Source: JAHJDR01 sp964609965 (lineage in GTDB: Bacteria > UBA10199 > JADGCS01). From it: DNA of 64,000 nucleotides. The translations under genes were made by a program, and so were the position numbers. How positions within the stretch are numbered: position 1 is the first letter of the stretch; every line of letters starts with the position of its first letter. The notes below the pieces were generated by a model that was not told where the DNA came from, searched no databases, and saw only the letters and a program-made list of their open reading frames with translations. The stretch covers positions 1-64,000 of the forward strand of contig CAZSTS010000005.1 in assembly GCA_964609965.1 (NCBI GenBank), in the 5' to 3' direction. Of this stretch, positions 1 to 8,716 are shown piece by piece.

Positions 1-307
1 TAGGGACTCTCATCCCTCATTTTGGCCAATTACACAAAATTATTTACACTCCCTATTTTAGCCTTGGTCGGCTAACAAATGAATTTCAAATGCTCAAGGA
101 GTAAGTTTTTACTTTGGGTTACAGAATTTAGCATCTCTTAACAGGCTTTTCTTACCATGATTTGTTCATTGACGATTTAGCATATATATCTTATCATTTT
201 ATTTAACTATTTTAGAAACTTGGAACACTTAAGTCCGCTTACACTCATGTGACGGCACGACAAATCCGCCTTCGCATAAAGCTACGGCGAGACAAAGGAG
301 GGCTCAA
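1..307. other. intergenic / unresolved left edge
   Basis: No gene is recognised here. The stretch is AT-rich up to about 235. At 262-289 there is an imperfect inverted repeat (CGCCTTCGC paired with GCTACGGCG), directly followed by the Shine-Dalgarno sequence of the first gene (AAAGGAGGG). A similar palindrome plus SD arrangement occurs before the aminopeptidase gene at 41453. Confidence 0.5.
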
Positions 308-610
308 ATGGCCATTCAACCTCCCAAAAACACGGCTCCTGAAAAGGAAGCTGGTCTTGGTTATCCCACTATTGAAAAGCTTTTAGAAACAGAGGCTTTT
401 GATGAAATAAACAAAACTTTTGGTATCGCCTATGAAAGTTTAGAAAAGACCACTCAGGACAACTCAGCAGGGCTAAAAAAGAAGAAATCAGCTCAAAAAG
501 CCATGCAAGCCTATGAATTAACTACAGAACTTCTTAATGAGCTCCTCAAAATCAAATACCAGCTCATTAAATTGCGTAAAGAAGAAGCGGCAAAAAAGCA
601 AAATAAATGA
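308..610 (+). CDS. small helical protein of a type III secretion locus
   Basis: A 100-aa protein that I do not recognise by sequence. It has no signal peptide or membrane segment. Residues 20-100 are predicted helical and rich in Lys, Glu and Leu, with a Lys-rich tail, consistent with a coiled-coil chaperone or an export-apparatus accessory protein. The start is well supported: AAAGGAGGG lies 6 nt upstream of the ATG. It comes first in a same-strand series ending in sctJ, so a role in the type III apparatus (for example a needle chaperone) is inferred from position only. Confidence 0.6.
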   Translation: MAIQPPKNTAPEKEAGLGYPTIEKLLETEAFDEINKTFGIAYESLEKTTQDNSAGLKKKKSAQKAMQAYELTTELLNELLKIKYQLIKLRKEEAAKKQNK

Positions 611-699
611 CAAAAAACACAACTGTGACCCTATAAATAGGCGATAATAGGGGTGTAGGCAATAGAGCTTACAAGATTTAGTAAAGATATGGAGACGTT

Positions 700-1215
700 A
701 TGACAATCACAGCTATAGGAACAGATAACATTGCAGTATCAGGACAAATGGCTGCTCAAAGCACATCATCCAGTACTTATAGTGGTATTATGGATGCCCT
801 GGCTTTAACAGCTGGTGCCGCAGGACCAGTCATGTATGAATCTTTTTTAGCAGCTGGTGATACTGCAGGTGCCGCTATTTCGGCAGCGTCTGCAAATGCT
901 GTTTTTTCTAGTGCCATGACTCAAGGATCTGCTAGCCAAAATCTTTCAACTGGCAGCTTGGGTTCTAGTTACTCTAGTTCATATTACACAGGGACTCCTT
1001 CTTACACAACAACAGGCACAGCAACAGCAGTAAGTGACACAGATTTATCGCAGAACGTAGAAAGTATTTTGACAGACTCAGCAGCAAGTCAGGCCTATCT
1101 CATTAGTATTCAGGCTCAGTTAGGTTCGCAGCAGTCGACTTTTACAGCAGTGTCAAACTGCATTAATGTTAAAAATAGTATGGAAAGAGAAGCTATAAGG
1201 AATTTTAAAGGATAA
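700..1215 (+). CDS. Ser/Thr/Ala-rich protein, candidate type III secretion substrate
   Basis: A 171-aa protein with no Sec signal. Residues 10-120 are low-complexity Ser/Thr/Ala/Gly, while the last 45 residues form an amphipathic helix ending in EREAIRNFKG. A flexible N-terminus with a polymerising C-terminal helix is typical of inner-rod, needle or filament subunits of type III systems, but I see no family-defining motif. The ATG is preceded by GGAGACG. The gene ends 42 nt before a strong terminator and lies between a helical protein and TPR-sctJ, where rod or needle genes are often found. Other secreted proteins are possible. Confidence 0.55.
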   Translation: MTITAIGTDNIAVSGQMAAQSTSSSTYSGIMDALALTAGAAGPVMYESFLAAGDTAGAAISAASANAVFSSAMTQGSASQNLSTGSLGSSYSSSYYTGTPSYTTTGTATAVSDTDLSQNVESILTDSAASQAYLISIQAQLGSQQSTFTAVSNCINVKNSMEREAIRNFKG

Positions 1216-1257
1216 TTGGATAAGGTAAGCAAAACATAGAACATTTATTTTGTTCGA

Positions 1258-1291
1258 GGCAAAACTGCAAATCGCAGTTTTGCCTTTTTTT
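1258..1291 (+). terminator. Rho-independent terminator
   Basis: An 11-bp perfect stem (GGCAAAACTGC at 1258-1268, GCAGTTTTGCC at 1274-1284) with a 5-nt loop and seven T residues. It closes the transcription unit of the two small genes upstream, so the TPR-sctJ pair probably has its own promoter or depends on readthrough. Confidence 0.9.
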
Positions 1292-1327
1292 GTACTTTTT
1301 GTACTTGGGGTAAAAAAACAAATCAAT

Positions 1328-1356
1328 ATTCGAATTTCGATTTTCAAAATTCGAAT
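1328..1356. repeat. inverted repeat before the TPR gene
   Basis: A perfect 10-bp inverted repeat (ATTCGAATTT at 1328-1337, AAATTCGAAT at 1347-1356) ending just upstream of the GGGGGA ribosome site of the next gene. It could be an operator or a hairpin that affects translation. It also resembles the TTCGAAA-type heptamers at 54870. Confidence 0.5.
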
Positions 1357-1367
1357 CTGGGGGAATC

Positions 1368-1832
1368 ATGATTGATGTACCACGTGAAGATATTATTGTT
1401 ATGCTAGAGGCTGGTTATATTTATTTGGCTATGAAAAAATTTAAAGAAGCCAAAAAAATCTTTGATGGTATTTGTGAGTTAGCACCAAAACACGATGTGC
1501 CTCAAGTGGCTGTCGCCAATGTTTTTTTCGCACAGGGCAAATATTTAGAATGCATTCGGCTTCTAAAAAAAGCACTCAAAGACAATGCTGATTCGGCTTT
1601 TGCCTATGCTCATTTGGGTGAAGCCCAGCTTTTTTATGGCAAGCGGAAAGACGCTCTCAAAAGTCTCAATAAAGCAAATGAGATAGAACCCAATTCAGAG
1701 GGCAAATCTGGTGAATTTGCGCGTTCTCTCATTAATCTCATGGAAATGGGCTATGATCCTCGCGAGTATCGCAAGGTATTTAAAAAGTTTGTCGAAGATT
1801 TAAAAAAAGAAAAATCAAAAGATAAAGAGTAA
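1368..1832 (+). CDS. TPR-repeat protein, type III secretion chaperone-like
   Basis: A 154-aa soluble protein with about three tetratricopeptide repeats between residues 10 and 115. TPR consensus positions are visible in the helix pairs around AYIYLAMKKFKEAKKIF, FFAQGKYLECIRLL and AHLGEAQLFYGKRKDAL. The C-terminus is Lys/Glu-rich. TPR proteins of this size serve as class II (SycD/LcrH) or needle (SctG) chaperones in type III systems. Only 3 nt separate its stop from the sctJ start, so the two are probably co-translated. The SD GGGGGA supports the ATG. The TPR fold is seen; the chaperone role is inferred from the neighbour. Confidence 0.7.
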   Translation: MIDVPREDIIVMLEAGYIYLAMKKFKEAKKIFDGICELAPKHDVPQVAVANVFFAQGKYLECIRLLKKALKDNADSAFAYAHLGEAQLFYGKRKDALKSLNKANEIEPNSEGKSGEFARSLINLMEMGYDPREYRKVFKKFVEDLKKEKSKDKE

Positions 1833-1835
1833 AAA

Positions 1836-2771
1836 ATGAAAACATCAAAACTTAAATCATTCCTTACTATTATTATTTTTACAGCAATCATGAGTGGATT
1901 AGTGGCTTGTAACGATATCGCCATAGTTCATGATCTCAATGAACGAGACGCTAATGAAATTCTTGTTTTGTTATCAAAAAATAATATTAAAGCGACAAAA
2001 CAAAAAGAAATAAGAAACCAAGATGTTTTTTGGATAATCTCTACACCACCTTCTGATGAGCTACAGGCGCGCAGTATCTTGGTATCAAACAATTTACCAA
2101 GAATAAGGCAGGGTGGTCTCGAAGGCATTTGTAAAGATACAGGTCTTATCCTCACTCCTAAAACCGAGAGATGTCGTGAGCTTTTGGCCTTTAAGGGAGA
2201 AATCATTAATTCCCTGGAATCTATCCCTGGTGTTGTGTCTGCGGATGTTGTTCTTAACATTCCCGAAAAAGAAGATTTTCCAGACGAAAATCAGCCTCAA
2301 CCCAGACCGACCGCTTCAGTGACGCTTCAATATTTAGCTGATGCCAATGTAAAAACAAGATTGACCGAAGGTAAGATTCAAGAGTTTGTTGCTAATTCTA
2401 TTACGGATCTTGATTCTCGAGATGTGACAGTTATCATCAGTTATTTTGAACAGAAAATTGATGAATCAGGCATGCAAAGCGACAATGCTGCAGATAATAC
2501 AAATAAACAAACTGACGAAACAATGACAACAGACGATGCGACAATGCCCCAAGATTTTGTAAGTATAGGCGGCATACGCATGGATGAAAATTCAGCCAAA
2601 AAATTTAAGACAATTGCTGTGCTTTTTCTCATTGTTTTATTGTTGCTCGCTGTTGGTTTTATTTATGCTCTTCTCCGAATGTCTCGTTTGCGTCGTCAAA
2701 GCTCAGTGCCAGCTGTTGTAGATCCTACGACAGCTCAGCAAGAGGCTGATAAAAAGCTATTAGAGGCATAA
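1836..2771 (+). CDS. sctJ: SctJ/YscJ/FliF-family inner-membrane ring lipoprotein of type III secretion
   Basis: A 311-aa lipoprotein that forms the periplasmic inner ring of the type III injectisome basal body. The signal peptide ends in the lipobox LVAC, giving lipidated Cys25. The first ring-building motif covers about residues 30-100 (LNERDANEILVLL, typical of SctJ). The second covers about 105-200 and contains LLAFKGEIINSLESIPGV and the VVLNIPEK strand. An acidic linker follows, then a transmembrane helix near 258-280 and a short cytoplasmic tail, so this is the long two-anchor form. No other core sct genes are in the window; the locus probably continues outside it. Confidence 0.92.
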   Translation: MKTSKLKSFLTIIIFTAIMSGLVACNDIAIVHDLNERDANEILVLLSKNNIKATKQKEIRNQDVFWIISTPPSDELQARSILVSNNLPRIRQGGLEGICKDTGLILTPKTERCRELLAFKGEIINSLESIPGVVSADVVLNIPEKEDFPDENQPQPRPTASVTLQYLADANVKTRLTEGKIQEFVANSITDLDSRDVTVIISYFEQKIDESGMQSDNAADNTNKQTDETMTTDDATMPQDFVSIGGIRMDENSAKKFKTIAVLFLIVLLLLAVGFIYALLRMSRLRRQSSVPAVVDPTTAQQEADKKLLEA

Positions 2772-2962
2772 GGAAGATGATTTGGTGGTTGAAGGACGCG
2801 TAACATGTTGTAATTATATAGGAAAAAAGAGTAAAAAAAAGTAGTTTTTTCGAAACAGTGGTTATTAGAGGACCGATAATAAGAGTAGACGCAGAATTCA
2901 TGTAAAGAATCATATAATTACGAGTATTAAGATTCTTGGCATGAAGATGGGTCCGAAATTTT

Positions 2963-3412
2963 ATGTCATCAATAACAGGCTCAGGTGGAATGATCAGATT
3001 AGATACAAGTCGTATGAATGAGTACTTGTATACTGAACAACCAAAACTGAGTTTTTGGCAAAAGCTTGGCCGTGGTGTTGGCAAGGCCTTGTCTTTTTTA
3101 GGGCCAATTGGTGCTGCTGTTACGGCTATTGCTGTTCCTGGTGTTGGGATTCCTATTGCAGCTGGGTTGTATGGCCTTTCAAATGTTGCCGGTTCTTTAA
3201 CAGCAAAGGCTGAGGCCAAAGATATAGCTCAAATGCAGGCCTATCAATCAGAGACTGCTAAACTTCCTGTCGCAGTGCCTGGTTTATTTGAACAAGCTTC
3301 TCAAGTAGATATTCAATTAGACTTCATGACTCCCAAAGCATTCGAGGCAGAGACAAACCTCACTATTATCAATCGTGAGATAGCTCAGTATAATGCTATT
3401 CAACAGTATTGA
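2963..3412 (+). CDS. small hydrophobic-core protein of the type III locus
   Basis: A 149-aa protein with no N-terminal signal. A Gly/Ala/Val-rich hydrophobic hairpin spans about residues 40-80, followed by a soluble helical C-terminus rich in Gln and Ala. A central hydrophobic hairpin without a signal peptide recalls type III translocators and small pore-forming effectors, but I find no diagnostic motif. The gene is separated from sctJ by 191 nt in which I see no feature. The ribosome site is weak (AAGATGGG 13 nt upstream), so the start is uncertain. Its link to secretion is inferred from position. Confidence 0.5.
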   Translation: MSSITGSGGMIRLDTSRMNEYLYTEQPKLSFWQKLGRGVGKALSFLGPIGAAVTAIAVPGVGIPIAAGLYGLSNVAGSLTAKAEAKDIAQMQAYQSETAKLPVAVPGLFEQASQVDIQLDFMTPKAFEAETNLTIINREIAQYNAIQQY

Positions 3413-3420
3413 TTTTATTA

Positions 3421-3457
3421 GTTCGTGGATCGTGAATAGTAAATCGTGGATCGAAAA
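3421..3457. repeat. degenerate 7-bp tandem array
   Basis: Five units of the TCGTGAA family (TCGTGGA, TCGTGAA, TAGTAAA, TCGTGGA, TCGAAAA) between two convergent genes. The same unit family recurs at 33918, 45519 and 53957. Confidence 0.75.
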
Positions 3458-3473
3458 GATCAAATCACAAACA

Positions 3474-3938
3474 TTATCGTTTCTTTTTAAAAAAGTCTTT
3501 TAACAAAACAGAACATTCAGTTTCGAAAATTCCACTGTAAATTTTAATTGTGTGATTGTTATCGATGATTTGATTTTGATTTTTTAGGCTGGGGAAAAAC
3601 GATAATTTGGGATTTTCTCTTTTATCATCAAAACATCCTATATATAATGATCTGATTCTTGCTTGAAACAAGGCCCCTAGACACATGGGACAGGGCTCTA
3701 ATGTCACATAGAGATCACAATCTGCAAGGCGCCAGTTACCTAGTTTTTCTGCTGCAAGCTTTATAGCTTTGAGTTCAGCATGGTGAAGAGGGGTTTTGTC
3801 AAACTCACAGCTATTAGAGGCAAGTGCAATCACTTCATCGTCTTTAACGATCACAGTGCCAATAGGAACTTCATCCTTATCAAACGCTTTTTGGGCTTGC
3901 TCTAAAGCAAGTTGCATGAAGTGAGTTTTCGAAGACAT
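3474..3938 (-). CDS. tadA: tRNA-specific adenosine deaminase
   Basis: A 154-aa zinc enzyme that deaminates the wobble adenosine of tRNA-Arg(ACG) to inosine. It has the cytidine-deaminase fold: the zinc-binding and proton-shuttle motif H53-A54-E55 (PLHHAELKAI) and the Cys pair C83/C86 in EPCPMCLGAL. Length is normal for bacterial TadA. It lies downstream of the CbcL-like cytochrome on the same strand, separated by a 23-nt palindrome. Other deaminases of this superfamily are less likely given the LxPCPMC signature and size. Confidence 0.93.
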   Translation of the reverse strand: MSSKTHFMQLALEQAQKAFDKDEVPIGTVIVKDDEVIALASNSCEFDKTPLHHAELKAIKLAAEKLGNWRLADCDLYVTLEPCPMCLGALFQARIRSLYIGCFDDKRENPKLSFFPSLKNQNQIIDNNHTIKIYSGIFETECSVLLKDFFKKKR

Positions 3939-3948
3939 AAGAAAGTGA

Positions 3949-3971
3949 AGCCGGGAGCATTGCTCCCGGCT
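3949..3971 (-). terminator. palindromic hairpin after the CbcL-like gene
   Basis: A perfect palindrome (AGCCGGGAGCA, one T, TGCTCCCGGCT) lies between the stop of the cytochrome gene and tadA. There is no long T run on the minus strand, so it may act as an attenuator, a processing site or an mRNA stabiliser rather than a full terminator. Confidence 0.5.
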
Positions 3972-3976
3972 ATTAA

Positions 3977-6058
3977 TTAATGAACATGAAGCATGAAAAA
4001 GACTGAATAAATGATGAGAGCTATTAATACAAGCCCCACGGCTAAAGCAGAAAAACCAAAGATATAAGCAATTCGACGGCGACGCAAAGATGGTTTTTGT
4101 CTAAAGTATTTTTCGAGTTCACCTGATTCTTTTAGAATTTTATATTCTCTGGGCCTCTCATGCTTAAATTCTTCAAAGCTAACACGCCCAGTAAAAATCA
4201 CAGGATCCATGGGGAACTTGTCGGGTCTACAATGTGTGTTAAAAAAGTGAATCGTAAAAATAAATCCAGCTGCCAAAAGCGCCTCATCGCTGTGAATGAT
4301 AGCAGCAACATTGATCGCCCAACCAGGGAGGAACAGCGTGAAAAACTCAGGGAACCAGAGGATCAAACCCGAGAAGCCAATCATAGCAACCCCCCAGAAC
4401 ACTGCAAAGTAATCAAATTTTTCCCAATAGGTCCAACGACCATATTCTGGTTGGGGCCCACGGCCAATAAACCAGCGGATGGAACCAACAAACTCCTTTA
4501 AATCACGAAAGTTAGGAACCATGCTTTCGGGTCCAAAAAGAAAGGAAATCCAACTCTTGCCTTGACGTTTTCGTTCTCTAAACAATGAGAAGATGTGCAT
4601 ACCAAAATAAGCAAAGGTGACGATAGCGGCGAGTCTGTGGAGGTTGCCTGCTGTTTCAAAGCCTCCAAAGAGGTTTGCCACAACTTTTGCCCATTCAGTA
4701 CAAGAGAATTTGAGAGCCATGCCCGTGATCACCAAAAGGAAAAAACTTAAAATGATCATGATGTGTGTGACGCGGTGATAAGCAGGAAAACGCTGGATCC
4801 ATTTGTCATCTTTAACAGGGTTCTTTTTCTTCTTCATGTATTCACGGAAAGAACGAGGCAACCAAAGCAGGGTGTGTAATCCAAAAAATGCCATTGTGCC
4901 TAAAAGAAGAAGTGTCATGAACCAAAATGTGTAATAGATGGCAGGGTATTTTTCGGGATCATTGTGTGTTGCATGTGCTAGATAACTTGCAAAACCTTCA
5001 TTAGAGCCTTCATGGCAGGCTCTACATGTCTCAACAATATTATCTTTATTCAACATTGATTCGGGATGTGTTGCAGAGAGAATATTATGAGATCCATGGC
5101 AGTCAGAACATTTAGCTGTTTTGCCGTAACCGAGCATTGAAACTTTTCCGTGGTAGGTGTCAAAATATGTATCTAATACTTTTTCGTGGCAGTCACCGCA
5201 TTGGTTAATGGTTTTTTGTCTAAATTCATTTTCATCAGTTCTCAAAATTGTGTGAGAACTGTGGCAGTCTTTACACGAAGGCAGCTTCTTATCTGTTTTT
5301 GATATAAGAGGGCTGTGAATACTGTTTTTAAATTTTTGAAAAATTCCCGCATGACAATTGCCGCAAGTGGTTGGAAGATTATCTGCGTGGACTGTTGATT
5401 TTGGGTCAGCAGCAGGAAGTTCAGCATGGGCGGTGTGACAACTTACGCAAGTGGCTGTGACGAGCAAGCCGCTACCAATAAGGCCTTTGCCATGAACACT
5501 CATTTGGTAGTGTTCAATAATGTCGTGCTCATTTCCAGAATATTGTACAGCAGCCTTTTTGCCTTCTTGATGACATTTGCCGCATAATTCTGGGATATTC
5601 ATCGCATGGATAGGGGAGTTGAAATCTTTAGGTCCTAAAACGTTATGCGTGCCATGGCATGATTCACAGGTAGGGGCAGCCTCTTTTCCGGCCAAAGCAA
5701 GAGTGCCATGCACACTTTTTAAATAAATTTTACCTTGATCAGTATGGCAGGTTGCACAGCTGACATCAGCTAACTTTGCTTTATGTTCAAAGTTTGTGAG
5801 TACGGCATCATGATGACAATCTATGCAAGAGGCAGCTCCATGCACCGAATTCTTGTAGTCACTAGCTTTAACATAGAGCCCTGAAGACTCACTGCCATCA
5901 GCTCTTTCTAGTCCTTGTTCTCCGTGGCACATGAGGCAATCATCATTTGAAGAAAAAGCCATTTTTGTAGGGAATAAAAAGAGTAATGTAAAAAATAAAA
6001 ATAAGATGAAATGAGTATGATTGTTAACAAAATCAACAATACGTTGGTTGCTTTTCAT
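3977..6058 (-). CDS. 11-haem cytochrome c fused to membrane cytochrome b, CbcL-like quinol oxidoreductase
   Basis: A 693-aa inner-membrane protein. A signal segment (residues 17-35) is followed by eleven CxxCH haem-c sites between about residues 41 and 360, then roughly six transmembrane helices (about 375-690). The helices carry His residues placed as in the dihaem cytochrome b subunits of formate dehydrogenase and Ni-Fe hydrogenase (HRVTHIMIILSFF, LHRLAAIV, AAIIHSDEAL, FTIHFFNTH). This layout, multihaem c plus HydC/FdnI-type b in one chain, is that of Geobacter CbcL, which oxidises menaquinol for low-potential extracellular electron transfer. Start: ATG at 6058, with GGAGG 9 nt upstream. 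It is divergent from the porin-cytochrome gene. The CbcL assignment rests on architecture, not alignment. Confidence 0.82.
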   Translation of the reverse strand: MKSNQRIVDFVNNHTHFILFLFFTLLFLFPTKMAFSSNDDCLMCHGEQGLERADGSESSGLYVKASDYKNSVHGAASCIDCHHDAVLTNFEHKAKLADVSCATCHTDQGKIYLKSVHGTLALAGKEAAPTCESCHGTHNVLGPKDFNSPIHAMNIPELCGKCHQEGKKAAVQYSGNEHDIIEHYQMSVHGKGLIGSGLLVTATCVSCHTAHAELPAADPKSTVHADNLPTTCGNCHAGIFQKFKNSIHSPLISKTDKKLPSCKDCHSSHTILRTDENEFRQKTINQCGDCHEKVLDTYFDTYHGKVSMLGYGKTAKCSDCHGSHNILSATHPESMLNKDNIVETCRACHEGSNEGFASYLAHATHNDPEKYPAIYYTFWFMTLLLLGTMAFFGLHTLLWLPRSFREYMKKKKNPVKDDKWIQRFPAYHRVTHIMIILSFFLLVITGMALKFSCTEWAKVVANLFGGFETAGNLHRLAAIVTFAYFGMHIFSLFRERKRQGKSWISFLFGPESMVPNFRDLKEFVGSIRWFIGRGPQPEYGRWTYWEKFDYFAVFWGVAMIGFSGLILWFPEFFTLFLPGWAINVAAIIHSDEALLAAGFIFTIHFFNTHCRPDKFPMDPVIFTGRVSFEEFKHERPREYKILKESGELEKYFRQKPSLRRRRIAYIFGFSALAVGLVLIALIIYSVFFMLHVH

Positions 6059-6432
6059 GACCAAAAACCTCCGAAAGTCTTTTATTGGATGCCCATTGCA
6101 AGAATGCAGCCTTATGTATAAGACAGGCTATTTCTTGGCAATACAAAATTCTATTTGTTTGGTTTTAGGTGAATACTTTAGCGGGGAAAGCTGACATAAG
6201 TCAGATTTGGCAAGAAGTGTAAAAAAAACATGCAAATTAGAAATAAAAGTTGTCTTGTTGTTATTATTGATTAATAAAGGCCCAAGGCATGATTTTCTTA
6301 ATGTTTTTATGAAGAACTCCGTAACAAGCTATGGGGTATCAAAACAAAAAACTTTAATACGTTACTCCCCAAGAGGTGGGGTATCAAACCCAAATATTGG
6401 GTTGAAAATTGCAACTGTTCAGACGACTTAGA
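6059..6432. promoter_or_regulatory. divergent control region of the cytochrome module
   Basis: About 370 bp without a supported gene, between the divergent CbcL-like and porin-cytochrome genes. It holds a direct repeat TGGGGTATCAAA at 6332-6343 and 6377-6388 (45-bp spacing). The second copy overlaps an inverted repeat CTCCCC/GGGG at 6365-6381. The repeats lie 45-100 bp before the porin-cytochrome start and could be activator or repressor sites. No clear sigma-70 or sigma-54 promoter was identified. Confidence 0.4.
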
Positions 6433-8643
6433 ATGATAAATTCAAATCACAAACAAAAGAGCTTACTGATTAAAGTCTTCTTTAGCCTTGTTTTCATTAT
6501 AGCTGTATATTTACTGATGATCTTGGGCAATAATGGGGGTTTTAGTGTTGGCAAGATCTACGCAGAAAAAAGCAATAAAACGCATCCCGATAATTGGATG
6601 GATACGCATGGAGCTGAATACTTTTCAAAAAAAGGAGAATGCCAGGGCTGTCATGGTAATGCCTTAGATGGTGGAATGACGGATTATGCCTGTAACATGT
6701 GTCATCTTTCTCCAAAGCACCCCAAAAATTGGTCATCAAAGCATGGAAGAAAATACCGCAAACAAAGAAAATCCTGCGGTGCTTGCCACGGAAAATATCT
6801 CACTGGCGGTCGTTCCAAAGTTTCATGCAAGCAATGTCATGTTAGTCCTAGGCATCCTGGAGGTTGGAAGTCTTCTCACGGAGCAGTATACAATCGAAAC
6901 CCACAATCGTGCGGCATGTGTCATCAAACAGCAGTCAAAGGAAACAAAAAACGAGGGTGTAATCGCTGCCATCTCAGTCCGCAACACCCAAGTAATTGGA
7001 GCGATATTCACGGACCTGAATACTATCAGTCAAAAGATTCTTGTTCGACTTGTCACGGGCATAATCTTACAGGAGGTTCGGCGACGACAACCTGTAATTC
7101 TTGCCATCTCTCACCAAAGCACCCACAAGATTGGACCGAAAAACACGGGGCTACAGCCATGAAAGAGCTGGGTTCTTGCTCGACTTGTCATGGGAATGAA
7201 CTCACAGGTGGTCAGTCAAAAATTGATTGCGGTAGCTGCCATATAAATCCCAAGCACCCAAAAGGCTGGATGGGTAAACATGGCACAAAGTATTTTGACA
7301 GCAAAAAACAATGCGGTTCTTGTCATACAAAGCACCCATTTGATCTGTCTTCTAAAGAAGCTTCCTCTAATTGTCTTTCTTGTCATACAGGAATCATGAA
7401 CACCCAGGAATGGCAGCCAGAATCAAATACAAATACTTTCAATGTTAATGCATCGCATAGTTCTCAAGTCAGAAATAACACGACAGGTGGCAGAGAATTT
7501 ATTACAAACAATGACCTTGGTGTGCATTTCGTTGAGCAGGGCAAAGATATCACATTTACATCTCAATTGAGATATTCAAGAGAATGGCTGGGAAGTGAGC
7601 ATAACTTTGATCTCTATGAAACGTACTTTCAGTTTGATAGTTTGTTTAACAATCATCTCTCTATAGTTTTAGGAAGACAAAGCCTTATTTCAAACATTGA
7701 TTACATGCTTATGGATGGTATTAACGTGAATTTAGCGCCATCAAAGTGGTTTGATATTTCTCTTTTTACAGGTGTGCCAAGGTATTTTGAAGAAGGAGAT
7801 CTCACAGGAGAGATAGGCCTTGTTTCCGGCATTAGCTTCATTCTTAATGAAGTTAGTTACACAAAAGCCAGATTAGATTTCTTGTATCAAAAGAAAAACT
7901 TCACAACAAATGTTCTCAATAACACAGACAAAATGTATGTCTCTGCTTCTGTGTCAAAAGGCATTTCGATTTTTAGACTCTACGCTTTGGGTGAGTATGA
8001 TATTACAGATACTTTGCCCACCACAATTACTTTAGGTACAGAAATATATCCTTTTGTTAAGAAGGTAGGTTTTCTAATCGAAGGAAATTATTTTAACGAA
8101 AGCCGGAACGATAACTTAGAAAATATTTTTACAATTTTCTCAGCTAATTACTTGTGGCAGATCAAGGCCGGGGTTTTTGTAAACTCTGTAAAAAATCTTA
8201 ATCTCTACCAAAACTTTTCGTTTCAACGTTACGATGTTCTTGCTAGCAATCCAGAAAATGGTTTTAATGCTGAAACAGGCTTAGGCTATGACTTTGACCA
8301 AATAAACTTAGAGGCTGACGTAGGCTATTACTTTATCAGAAGCTATGGCGGAACTTTGCATGGAGCCAGGGTATCGTTATACGAAGAGTGGACAAAAAAT
8401 CTTTTTTCAGAACTTTATTTTGATTTTATAACTTATACCAAGGTAACAAATGATGACGCTACAGGCTTTAATATTGTGGCAACAACAGGTGTAAACCTTA
8501 ATAAGGGTTTTAGTTTTGCTGGAGCTTTTGAATATATTCGAAATAATATGTTTAATTATGATTTAAGGGGAACTTTAAGGTTGAATTATTATTTTAGTCA
8601 CAGGTTTCGTGATTGGGGTAAAAGAACTACGAATAAAAAATGA
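6433..8643 (+). CDS. 12-haem cytochrome fused to an outer-membrane beta-barrel
   Basis: A 736-aa protein. A signal/anchor segment lies at about residues 14-32. Twelve CxxCH sites follow (about 50-325), arranged in near-repeats of 40-45 residues with the pattern HPxxW..HG..Y..CxxCHG..LTGG..CxxCH.SPKHP. From about residue 340 to the end the haem sites stop, and alternating aromatic/hydrophobic strands with tight turns appear (for example FYFDSLF-type, LGRQSLI, GLGYDFDQINL, LRLNYYF), as in porins. The two parts match the cytochrome and barrel halves of porin-cytochrome conduits (MtrAB, OmaB-OmbB), here in one chain. ATG 6433 was chosen over an upstream TTG at 6409; neither has a clear SD. The barrel is inferred from the strand pattern. 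Confidence 0.8.
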   Translation: MINSNHKQKSLLIKVFFSLVFIIAVYLLMILGNNGGFSVGKIYAEKSNKTHPDNWMDTHGAEYFSKKGECQGCHGNALDGGMTDYACNMCHLSPKHPKNWSSKHGRKYRKQRKSCGACHGKYLTGGRSKVSCKQCHVSPRHPGGWKSSHGAVYNRNPQSCGMCHQTAVKGNKKRGCNRCHLSPQHPSNWSDIHGPEYYQSKDSCSTCHGHNLTGGSATTTCNSCHLSPKHPQDWTEKHGATAMKELGSCSTCHGNELTGGQSKIDCGSCHINPKHPKGWMGKHGTKYFDSKKQCGSCHTKHPFDLSSKEASSNCLSCHTGIMNTQEWQPESNTNTFNVNASHSSQVRNNTTGGREFITNNDLGVHFVEQGKDITFTSQLRYSREWLGSEHNFDLYETYFQFDSLFNNHLSIVLGRQSLISNIDYMLMDGINVNLAPSKWFDISLFTGVPRYFEEGDLTGEIGLVSGISFILNEVSYTKARLDFLYQKKNFTTNVLNNTDKMYVSASVSKGISIFRLYALGEYDITDTLPTTITLGTEIYPFVKKVGFLIEGNYFNESRNDNLENIFTIFSANYLWQIKAGVFVNSVKNLNLYQNFSFQRYDVLASNPENGFNAETGLGYDFDQINLEADVGYYFIRSYGGTLHGARVSLYEEWTKNLFSELYFDFITYTKVTNDDATGFNIVATTGVNLNKGFSFAGAFEYIRNNMFNYDLRGTLRLNYYFSHRFRDWGKRTTNKK

Positions 8644-8716
8644 CCCTTCGACTACGCTCCTCTCCACTGGGGTCGAGGCTCTCGAGAGCAGGGTAAAAAG
8701 CGCGAAGGATTAAAGA
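8644..8716. repeat. short intergenic hairpin element
   Basis: The gap between the porin-cytochrome and heptahaem genes starts CCCTTCGACTACGCTC and includes the palindrome CTCTCGAGAG at 8679-8688. It resembles extragenic palindromic repeats of the CTTCGACT type. No T run follows, so both cytochrome genes could be on one transcript. Confidence 0.4.

Noticed and set aside
6207..6431. A 74-codon ORF in the divergent cytochrome promoter region
   Set aside because: No ribosome site and no coherent composition; it overlaps the direct repeats and the next start.
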